Shown one piece after another: positions 23,835 to 30,440 of a stretch of DNA of 44,493 nucleotides. Origin of the DNA: Fibrobacteria bacterium (GTDB taxonomy: Bacteria > Fibrobacterota > Fibrobacteria > UBA11236); contig JANYDA010000047.1 in the NCBI GenBank assembly GCA_025360005.1, forward strand, positions 1-44,493, given 5' to 3'. The first letter of the stretch is position 1. Every line of letters starts with the position of its first letter. The translations under genes were made by a program, and so were the position numbers. Under the pieces are notes generated by a model, which saw only the letters and a program-made list of their open reading frames with translations, was not told where the DNA came from and ran no database searches.

Positions 23835-24509
23835 TTAAACCTTGCGAGGCTTGCGGGCCCTGCGAACCTGGGAAAATCCCAGTCCCAGAACTCCTACTCC
23901 GAACAAAGCGAGCGTGGACGTCTCCGGCACGGCTTCTGGTGCGGACCCGGGCAAAGTCACCGCCAGAGGATTGACATCGCTGATATCGACCAGGGCCAGG
24001 ATCGATGTGGCTTCGATGGTACGTGAATTCGAATAGGTGTAGTTCACACCCTGGAAGATTTGCCCCACCGCCCATTCTTCTATCAAGCTGTTGCTGCTGG
24101 AAATGGAGAGTACATCGATGCCGGAAGGATCCGAATTGCTTCCGGAAATGAAGGAGTTCTTGGTTCCGGCCAGCGGGTAAGAATAACCGTAATGCCAAGC
24201 GTAGGAATATGGCGCACCGGGAGTGTCCGCGGTGATGATGTCACCGCCGACCAGTTCGGAACTGAAAAAGTCGACGTAGTCCGAGAAATACCAATAGTCC
24301 GCTTCCGGGTAAACATTGCCGTTGTATACATAATAGCCGTCCGTGGCGTGATCCACTGCCAACACATAGTGTACCGTTTGGCCGACTGCGATGCCGGGCG
24401 CGTTGGAGTTATCCACGGTTCCTTCAAACGACATGTAAATAGGAGCTGCGAATGCGCTCATGGCCGTGATGGCGAGCATGCTGCCCAAGACTGAAAGAAT
24501 GCGTGACAA
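23835..24509 (-). CDS. Exported PEP-CTERM sorting-domain protein
   Basis: A 224-residue exported protein. It starts with TTG at 24509, five bases after a clear GGGAGG. The signal peptide (LGSMLAITAMSAFAA) is followed by a Tyr/Ser-rich, probably beta-rich region (YYVYNGNVYPEADYWYFSDYVDFF). The C-terminus is a PEP-CTERM-like signal: VPETSTLALFGVGVLGLGF, then a basic tail (QVRRARKPRK). Such tails direct processing by an exosortase, which is not encoded in this window. The variation VPET rather than VPEP is minor. Function beyond surface or matrix association is unknown. Confidence 0.8.
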   Translation of the reverse strand: MSRILSVLGSMLAITAMSAFAAPIYMSFEGTVDNSNAPGIAVGQTVHYVLAVDHATDGYYVYNGNVYPEADYWYFSDYVDFFSSELVGGDIITADTPGAPYSYAWHYGYSYPLAGTKNSFISGSNSDPSGIDVLSISSSNSLIEEWAVGQIFQGVNYTYSNSRTIEATSILALVDISDVNPLAVTLPGSAPEAVPETSTLALFGVGVLGLGFSQVRRARKPRKV

Positions 24510-24603
24510 TCAAACCTCCCTGATGAAGGAGGCCCCTGCGCAAATTTTATGCCCCGAGCCGGCAATGGTAATACGGAAAATTTAAGCAGGATCGAAACAA
24601 CTA

Positions 24604-24642
24604 TTGTAAAGTTCTTCAAAGAATTCGCGAAAAGCTTTACAA
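24604..24642. promoter_or_regulatory. Nested palindromes upstream of the PEP-CTERM gene
   Basis: TTGTAAAG (24604-24611) and CTTTACAA (24635-24642) are inverted repeats. Between them lie TTCTTCAAAGAA (5-base arms) and the perfect palindrome TTCGCGAA (24624-24631). The cluster is 95-135 bases upstream of the PEP-CTERM start and is a candidate regulator-binding region; the minus strand contains a -10-like TACAAT inside it. Confidence 0.4.
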
Positions 24643-24697
24643 CCTCAAAAACCCGGGAGCCGGCCATCTATTAGGGGAAGGTGAAAACTGGGAAGAA

Positions 24698-24728
24698 ATA
24701 AAAAAGCCCGGGTTGATTCCCGGGCTTT
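24698..24728 (-). terminator. Rho-independent terminator of the sigma factor gene
   Basis: A perfect 10-base-pair stem (24703-24712 with 24719-24728, AAAGCCCGGG type) with a 6-base loop. Read on the minus strand it runs directly into a T-run (24698-24704). It lies 34 bases after the sigma gene stop. Confidence 0.92.
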
Positions 24729-24761
24729 GAGATTAAGAAGGCTTGCGCCTTGTTAAGCAGG

Positions 24762-25574
24762 CTAGTTCGACAGAGCTTGGAGATAACCCTCATACTTCTC
24801 GCGGAGCACTTCCTTGTTCTTGTTCTTCCGGATTCGGCGCAGGGCCTGATCGCGGAGCTGGCGAACGCGCTCATGGGAGATGTTCAGGGTTTCGCCAACC
24901 TCGCGCAAGGTTTGCGGCGCCTCGTGGTTGATGCCGAACAGGCCTTTAATGACCTGGGCTTCGCGCTCGGGCAGCTCGGACAGTAGATCCTTGGCCAAGT
25001 GTTCCACGGCTTGGATTTCCGCTTCCGCCTCAGGATTGACGGCCTTGTCATCCGGCAGCACTTCCTGATAAGTGGTCTTGGTATCCGTCTTCAGCGGAGC
25101 GTCGAAGGAAATCCCGGCTTCGCCCAACTGAATCAACTCCCGGATATCATCACTGAGTTCCTTGCCCTTGGACTTCTCCTTTAGGGCCTTGCGGACGCGG
25201 AGATGTTGGTTGGCCGGCAAGCGTATCAAAGAGCCCTGCTCATTGATGGCGCGGGTGATATACGCCTTAATCCACCACACGGCGTAAGAGATGAACTTGA
25301 GGCCGCGCGAATGGTCGAAGCTTTCGATAGCGCGGATAAGTCCCATGGCGCCTTCGCTGACCAAGTCCGGAAGCGGAATGGGGCAGCCACGGTATTGCAG
25401 GGCTACTTTAAGGACGAAGCGCATATTGGCGCTCACCAGCTTTTCACGGGCGGCGCGATTGCCTTCGCGGCAGAGTTTGAAGAGCAGGTGCTCATCTTTG
25501 CGGTCGATGGGGCTGGTTTTCCGGATGTCTTCCAGATAACGCTTCAGTGTCTCATCGGTGGTGTCAAAGGTCAT
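24762..25574 (-). CDS. Sigma-70 family RNA polymerase sigma factor (RpoD/RpoS-like, compact)
   Basis: A 270-residue sigma factor with regions 1.2, 2, 3 and 4 but no region 1.1. Region 1.2 is DETLKRYLEDIRKTSPI; region 2 contains LVSEGAMGLIRAIESFDHSRG and FISYAVWWIKAYITRAI; region 4 ends in TLREVGETLNISHERVRQLRDQALRRIR. This size matches the compact primary sigma factors of Bacteroidetes-like phyla or a group-2 alternative factor; the sequence alone does not decide. It is not FliA, although flagellar genes are divergent from it. It has its own terminator and an AT-rich regulatory gap upstream. Confidence 0.92.
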   Translation of the reverse strand: MTFDTTDETLKRYLEDIRKTSPIDRKDEHLLFKLCREGNRAAREKLVSANMRFVLKVALQYRGCPIPLPDLVSEGAMGLIRAIESFDHSRGLKFISYAVWWIKAYITRAINEQGSLIRLPANQHLRVRKALKEKSKGKELSDDIRELIQLGEAGISFDAPLKTDTKTTYQEVLPDDKAVNPEAEAEIQAVEHLAKDLLSELPEREAQVIKGLFGINHEAPQTLREVGETLNISHERVRQLRDQALRRIRKNKNKEVLREKYEGYLQALSN

Positions 25575-25824
25575 TTACCTGTCCTTGTAGTTGATGGGTT
25601 CGGAAATATCGTAAGCAATAGCTGTTCCAGCGAGTGAGTGCTATTTTCAACCTAATTTGTAAAGGTTTTTTCCAACAAATTCTTTGAAAGTCATTGTTTA
25701 TGACTAATATTAAAATATCGTCATGTGATGTGACAAAGTAAAGCTTTTTTGAAGATTATATTGGGGATATTCAATCATAAAATCAATAACTTCTGCAAAT
25801 TCACCCGGAATAGAACGGTTTTTT

Positions 25825-25839
25825 GTCATAAATTATGAC
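25825..25839. promoter_or_regulatory. Perfect dyad GTCATAA-A-TTATGAC
   Basis: Seven-base arms GTCATAA and TTATGAC flank a single central A. The half-site TTATGAC recurs at 25698-25704 and GTCAT at 25720-25724, which suggests binding sites for one dimeric regulator between the divergent sigma and fliD genes. Confidence 0.5.
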
Positions 25840-25880
25840 GACGCTCTGGCCGAGGCCGATTTAATTGGGGGGATTGAGGC

Positions 25881-25908
25881 TAAAGCCCTCTCCCCCTTCT
25901 GTCGATAA
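25881..25908 (+). promoter_or_regulatory. Possible sigma-28 (FliA-type) promoter of fliD
   Basis: TAAAGCCC (25881-25888) and GTCGATAA (25901-25908) resemble the flagellar sigma-28 elements TAAAGTTT and GCCGATAA. The spacer is 12 bases against the usual 11. The site is 38 bases upstream of the fliD start, which fits a late flagellar gene. Confidence 0.42.
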
Positions 25909-25945
25909 CCCATATGGATACACGATCTAGGGGAGCGGGAGATCC

Positions 25946-28045
25946 ATGGCAGACGGTAGTTTATCAGTAGGTGGTTTAGCCTCTGGCCTGGATACCACTT
26001 CCATTATCAATGGCCTTATCTCCATCGAAACCCAACGGGTCACCCGCGAACAGGACAAAAAGTCGGCTGTTGAACTTAAGCTGGCGACCTTCAACGATCT
26101 GAAAACCAAGCTTTCCGACTTCCAAGCGCAAGCGCAGGAGATGAACAAGACCTCCGTTTTCAATGTGTTCTCCGCTACGTCATCGGACGAAACCGTGGCC
26201 AAAATCTCCGGCGAAGACAGCGCAACCCAGGGCAATTATGACGTCAAGGTGATGGGGCTGGCCAGTTCGCTCAAAGTCGCTTCAAAATCGTTCGCTGCCT
26301 CCACCGCATCGTTGGGATTTACGGGCAGCTTCAACGTCTCGGTTTCGGCCGCCGCCATTAAGGCCGATCCCACCGTCCCCACGGTGCAGGTGGATATTTC
26401 CGCGACGGATACCCTGAAGGATATCGCGGGCAAGATCAACAGGACCAAGGGCACCGGCGCCACCGCTTCCGTGATACAGATGGGGACCAATGATTATCGC
26501 CTGATGATCACGGCGGTGGACGAAGGTTCGCGCGCTTTCACCATGGAACCGGTCTCGGGCCAAGGCGTGCTTTCCAACGGGCTTGATTTGCTTCAAGAGG
26601 CGGCCCCGGGGGTTTCTTCGCGCGAATCCATCCGCACGGATTTCGATTTCCGCTTGGCCGCGGGCGGCCCTGCTGCCGCCGCCACCACCTTTTCCAGCCT
26701 GTTCAACAGCATCGGCGCCTCCAGCGCCATCACCGCCAACGACAAGATCAACATCGCGGGCACCAAGGCGGATGGAACGGCTGCAAGCGGCACCTTCAAC
26801 ATCGGCGTCCCGGGCACCAACACCGTGGGCGATTTGATGACGGCGGTCCAGACCGCGTTCGGAGGCGCGGGCGCCGTCGACGTGAGCCTGAACGCATCCG
26901 GTGAAATCGTCGTGACCGACAAGACCCTCGGCACCACCAACATGGCCATGACCCTGAGCTTCAATGATGCGGACGCATCCGGATCCTTGCTGGGCGTGGG
27001 GACAAGCAAGGTGCGCTCGGAGTTCAAGAACGTGATCTCGGACGGCAAGAAAGCCTTCTACCTGATGAACGACATGTCCGTTTCGTCGCAGACGAACAAG
27101 GACAATACCACGGTCGCGGGCACCGTTTTTGAATTGAAGAAGGCCGATCCCACCCAGGACGTCAAGCTTACCCTGGATTACGATAAGGAAGGCATTAAAA
27201 AGAAAGTCCAGACCTACCTGGACAGCTACAACCAGCTGCTGAAGTTTCTGGACGACAACTCCAAGATCGAAGTGAAGCAGAACAAGGACGCCAGCGCCGC
27301 TACCAAAACCAATAAGACCAGCATCGTCAAGGGACCCTTCGCGGGCGATTCATCCATCCTGGGGTTGAAGTCCCAAATCCAGGGTATGATGACGAGCAAT
27401 ATTTCGGAACTGAGCACTCAGAATCTGAGCAAATATTCCAGCCTTGCATCCATGGGAATCACCTCCGATCAGAATACCGGATTCCTGGTCATCAACGACA
27501 CGTCCTTCAACACGGCCCTTGACCAGGACTTTGAAGGCGTGAAACGGGTATTCATTACCAACGGGTACATGACCAATTCCGCCCACACATTCGGAACCTA
27601 CACCAAGGATACCAAGACCGGCGTCTATGATATCGATCCCGCCACCGGAAACTTCGACACCGATAAAGGAACGGGGACCACATTCGCTCCGGCTACCATA
27701 TCCGGCGATGGGGATTTGATGAATTCGGACAGCGGCGACTCCATGGGCATGGCAATCCAGGCGGCGCCCGGAAGCGGCGTGGGCAAGGTGGTGTTCGTCC
27801 GCGGCGTGGCCGGGCAGATCAAGGATTTTTACGATAAGATCAACAATTTCGTGGACGGCTTCCTCAGCACCACGGTCAAAACCTACAACGATCAGATGAA
27901 GGACGAGGATACGCAGATCACCAAGTTGGAAGCCCATGTGGCTTCGGTGAAGGAGCACCTCACCACCCAATTCGCGAACCTGGAGCTTAACATCTCCAAA
28001 CTGCAGTCCCAGAGCGCCGCATTCTCCGGCCAAGTGAAGAAATAA
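25946..28045 (+). CDS. fliD: Flagellar filament cap protein FliD (hook-associated protein 2)
   Basis: A 699-residue protein that caps the growing flagellar filament and guides flagellin folding. The N-terminus is typical (LSVGGLASGLDTTSIINGLISIE) and is followed by a coiled region and large variable middle domains (about residues 70-480). The conserved C-terminal coiled coil is clear (MKDEDTQITKLEAHVASVKEH, then FANLELNISKLQSQ). It is somewhat longer than enterobacterial FliD (about 470), because of the middle domains. A GGGAG precedes the ATG. fliS follows after 11 bases. Confidence 0.93.
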   Translation: MADGSLSVGGLASGLDTTSIINGLISIETQRVTREQDKKSAVELKLATFNDLKTKLSDFQAQAQEMNKTSVFNVFSATSSDETVAKISGEDSATQGNYDVKVMGLASSLKVASKSFAASTASLGFTGSFNVSVSAAAIKADPTVPTVQVDISATDTLKDIAGKINRTKGTGATASVIQMGTNDYRLMITAVDEGSRAFTMEPVSGQGVLSNGLDLLQEAAPGVSSRESIRTDFDFRLAAGGPAAAATTFSSLFNSIGASSAITANDKINIAGTKADGTAASGTFNIGVPGTNTVGDLMTAVQTAFGGAGAVDVSLNASGEIVVTDKTLGTTNMAMTLSFNDADASGSLLGVGTSKVRSEFKNVISDGKKAFYLMNDMSVSSQTNKDNTTVAGTVFELKKADPTQDVKLTLDYDKEGIKKKVQTYLDSYNQLLKFLDDNSKIEVKQNKDASAATKTNKTSIVKGPFAGDSSILGLKSQIQGMMTSNISELSTQNLSKYSSLASMGITSDQNTGFLVINDTSFNTALDQDFEGVKRVFITNGYMTNSAHTFGTYTKDTKTGVYDIDPATGNFDTDKGTGTTFAPATISGDGDLMNSDSGDSMGMAIQAAPGSGVGKVVFVRGVAGQIKDFYDKINNFVDGFLSTTVKTYNDQMKDEDTQITKLEAHVASVKEHLTTQFANLELNISKLQSQSAAFSGQVKK

Positions 28046-28056
28046 AGGGGTACTAG

Positions 28057-28485
28057 ATGTCCTACGCGCATCAAAGCTATAAAACGGCCGCGATCACCAC
28101 TGCCGACCGGGGCAAGCTGGTGATCATGATCTACGACCACTGCATCAAGTGGACGAAGAAGGCGGAAGAAGAGCTGGCCGGGGTGCGCATTGAGCCGATG
28201 GTACGCGCCGTGCAGCGCGTCCAGAACGGATTGACGGAGCTGATGTGCGCGCTGGACATGGAAAAGGGCGGCGAAATCGCCAAGAACCTTTTCCGCCTTT
28301 ACGAGTTCTATTCACGGCACTTGACCAAGGCCATCAAGGATCGTTCCGTGCAATACCTGCGGGACGTGGCGGGGATGATGAGCATGCTGCGCGAAGCCTG
28401 GCTGGTGGCCATTGAAAACGTGCGCCGGGAAGATCATGGGTCCCTGTCCGACAAAGCGTCGGCCCAACTGTCCCTGGTGTCCTGA
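28057..28485 (+). CDS. fliS: Flagellin export chaperone FliS
   Basis: A 142-residue helical chaperone that holds flagellin before export. The family pattern is visible: SYKTAAITTADRGKLVIMIYDHCIKW, then IEPMVRAVQRVQNGLTELMCALDMEKGGEIAKNLFRLYEFYSRHL (cited in part), and a closing MLREAWLVAIENV. An AAAGGGG lies seven bases before the ATG. It is the second gene of the fliD-fliS-chaperone unit. No flagellin gene is in this window. Confidence 0.93.
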   Translation: MSYAHQSYKTAAITTADRGKLVIMIYDHCIKWTKKAEEELAGVRIEPMVRAVQRVQNGLTELMCALDMEKGGEIAKNLFRLYEFYSRHLTKAIKDRSVQYLRDVAGMMSMLREAWLVAIENVRREDHGSLSDKASAQLSLVS

Positions 28486-28501
28486 GCGGAAAAAGGAAAA
28501 C

Positions 28502-28921
28502 ATGCATCCACTGACGCAGAAAATCGTCGCTGAATTGGATATGCTTTACGGCCTGTACCAGATGGCGGTGGATCTGACCAAGCGGATCCAGCCTCAGGAC
28601 GAGGACAAGACGCGGCGCGTGCTGGATGCGCGGCAGAAGATCCTGGATCATACCGATAAGGGTTCCAAAGAGCTGACGGAATTGCTGAAAGCGTTCCGGG
28701 CCGAGCGGCTGATCCCTTCCAATGAGATGGCTTTGGTAGAGGAAAAGAGAAATCTCATCCTGGACGTGACGGCCCGGATTCAGGCGGTCGATCATCAGAT
28801 GATCCGCCAGATGCAGGCCAAGATGACGGAGATCCGCAAGGAACTGGCGGCCCAGACCGAGCGTAAGAATGCGGTCAAGGCTTATATCAAGGCCCCGCGG
28901 CCGAGAATGATGACCCAGTAA
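28502..28921 (+). CDS. Small coiled-coil protein, probable FliT/FlgN-like flagellar chaperone
   Basis: A 139-residue, almost entirely helical protein. The ATG at 28502 has AAAAGGAAAA upstream; the frame is open further into fliS but without a credible start. Heptad-like charged helices dominate (MVDLTKRIQPQDEDKTRRVL region; IQAVDHQMIRQMQAKMTEI). Its size, coiled-coil content and place directly after fliS suggest a FliT- or FlgN-type export chaperone for FliD or hook-associated proteins. Sequence similarity is too weak to name it. Confidence 0.65.
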   Translation: MHPLTQKIVAELDMLYGLYQMAVDLTKRIQPQDEDKTRRVLDARQKILDHTDKGSKELTELLKAFRAERLIPSNEMALVEEKRNLILDVTARIQAVDHQMIRQMQAKMTEIRKELAAQTERKNAVKAYIKAPRPRMMTQ

Positions 28922-29031
28922 ATTCCCCCGACCGCCCCTGCGGCCGGTCCCGGCACCCTCCCAAACGGCGGTAAGATGCGCCCGCCGCGCCGGGTCCGGT
29001 CCCAGAAGCGGAAGGACCGCTTGGGGCTGGA

Positions 29032-29162
29032 GGGGAAAAGGCAAAGTTCAAAAGTCGAAATGCAAAGCGCAAAATTGTAAGCGGGGAACCGCGTTCCCAA
29101 TGCTTTCAACCGCAGCGTGAATGAGATCCTCTCCTGAATTTTGCACTTTGACTTTTGAATAC
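29032..29162. repeat. Inverted repeat built from 7-base words (copy 2)
   Basis: The left arm (29032-29077) reads in 7-base steps CAAAGTT, CAAAAGT, CGAAATG, CAAAGCG, CAAAATT. The right arm (about 29133-29162) is its inverse with fewer steps; TTCAAAAGTC (29047-29056) and GACTTTTGAA (29150-29159) are perfect inverses. The arms differ by whole 7-base units, as expected from slippage. It sits in the gap between the convergent flagellar chaperone and rsmA genes and touches the rsmA stop codon. Confidence 0.72.
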
Positions 29163-30100
29163 TATCCCGCGACGTCCTCATCGCTGTCGCCGATCAGATC
29201 ATTTTCAATGGCGATGCCTTGTCCGGGGCGGGCGAGTACGCCGGGAGGCGGGCCCAAGCGCTTGAAAGCCTCTACGAATTGATCCACCGATAAATCCTCG
29301 GCGCGGGAATGCTCTCCCACCGCCACGATCGCTTCTCCGTCTTCGCCCACCGTATCGGATTCGGCGCCCAGGGCATTCAGCACTTCCACCACCTTCTCTT
29401 TGCGGTAGAAGGAAAGCAGGGAATTGGAGAGCTTCTTGCGCTTTTGCGAGAAAGCGATTTCCACGAAGCGGAGGAACAGCGGATCCGTGGTCTTGGGTTT
29501 GGGCAGCGGCGTGAGCCTAACCGTGGCGGAAAGAACCTTGGGCCGCGGGCGGAAAGCGTCCTGGCCGATTTTCTGGAGTAGTTCGGCTTCCGCGTAATTC
29601 TGGATGAACACGGAAAGGAAGCCGAAGTTGCGGGAATGCGGCTTGGCGCAGATGCGTTTGCCCACCTCGTACTGGACCATGATGTTCATGGCCTGGAAGC
29701 GTTGGATGAAGGGCAGGAAACGGAACAGGATGGGCGCGGCGCGATTGTAGGGGAGATTGCCGACCACGAGCGGCTTCCGGGACGCGTCGCGATTGAGCAG
29801 TTCTTCCACGTCCACGCGGGTGGCGTCGGCCTGGATCACTTCCAGGTTGCCCCACTCGGTTTTGCCGAGCAGATGCTCTACCCACTTGGGGTCGATCTCC
29901 AGCGCGGTCAGCTTGGCGCATTCGGGCAGCAGCCTGCGGGTGATGGAACCGGCGCCGGGGCCGATTTCGATTACCCAATCGCTCTTGCGCGGCGCCACGT
30001 CCTCGGCGATTTTCCGGATCACGGTTTCATCGATCAGGAAATTCTGGCCGAATTTCCAGCGCTTTTTCCGGTCATCGTCTTCAGGTTCGGGTCTTCGCAT
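29162..30100 (-). CDS. rsmA: 16S rRNA dimethyladenosine transferase
   Basis: A 312-residue methyltransferase that dimethylates two adjacent adenosines near the 3' end of 16S rRNA using S-adenosylmethionine. Seen motifs are FGQNFLIDETVI, the SAM-binding IEIGPGAGSIT, LTALEIDPKW, and the catalytic NLPYN (VVGNLPYNRAAPIL). The ATG at 30100 is preferred; upstream in-frame starts give an unlikely leader. A C-terminal acidic tail (NDLIGDSDEDVAG) is extra relative to E. coli RsmA. It is divergent from sprA. Confidence 0.93.
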   Translation of the reverse strand: MRRPEPEDDDRKKRWKFGQNFLIDETVIRKIAEDVAPRKSDWVIEIGPGAGSITRRLLPECAKLTALEIDPKWVEHLLGKTEWGNLEVIQADATRVDVEELLNRDASRKPLVVGNLPYNRAAPILFRFLPFIQRFQAMNIMVQYEVGKRICAKPHSRNFGFLSVFIQNYAEAELLQKIGQDAFRPRPKVLSATVRLTPLPKPKTTDPLFLRFVEIAFSQKRKKLSNSLLSFYRKEKVVEVLNALGAESDTVGEDGEAIVAVGEHSRAEDLSVDQFVEAFKRLGPPPGVLARPGQGIAIENDLIGDSDEDVAG

Positions 30101-30440
30101 GCTATGGTAATGTTTGCCGAGGGGTTCAAGGCCGTTGCAAGCAGGCCGGCTGGGCCCCTGGTTGCCGGGGGGAGGAAAGGTAGTAAAAGCACGTCTTACT
30201 CCCAGCAATATCAACCGCTTGTGACAAAAAAAAGTTGCGGGCCAAACAGGTTTGAACCTGCCTTTTTCGTATAATAATCCGGCCGTCGGTGAATTGGCCG
30301 GCGTTGAATCCGTCCGGCCCGGAAGCTCCCCATGAGCTTAAGGAAACCACGGTCAGGTTCGCGAGGAATTTGCATGCTGGGTTTCGCAGGCAGGGCGCCC
30401 GCCGCCACGCTAAGTCACCGCCCATATCCGCGAGCGGGGG
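30101..30440. other. Divergent gap between rsmA and sprA with a -10 box and a small dyad
   Basis: No gene is supported in these 340 bases. A perfect TATAAT lies at 30270-30275 on the plus strand, about 165 bases before the annotated sprA start. Just upstream is CAGGTTTGAACCTG (30247-30260), an inverted repeat with 6-base arms that overlaps where a -35 box would be and could be an operator. Confidence 0.45.

Larger units (their letters stand above)
25575..25945. other. AT-rich regulatory gap between the sigma gene and fliD
   Basis: This 371-base gap has no supported gene. It holds a perfect 15-base dyad (25825-25839), an imperfect ATGAC / GTCAT pair (25700-25704 and 25720-25724, 15 bases apart), a TTGTAAAG at 25657-25664 and TTCTTTGAA at 25680-25688 that repeat words seen at 24604-24623, and a sigma-28-like promoter (25881-25908). 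Its base composition is clearly more AT-rich than the surroundings. Confidence 0.7.

Noticed and set aside
30225-30320. tRNA-like T-arm on the minus strand (GCAGGTTCAAACCTG)
   Set aside because: The loop is one base short, there is no D-arm or A-box and no matching acceptor or anticodon arm; it is better read as a small dyad upstream of sprA.
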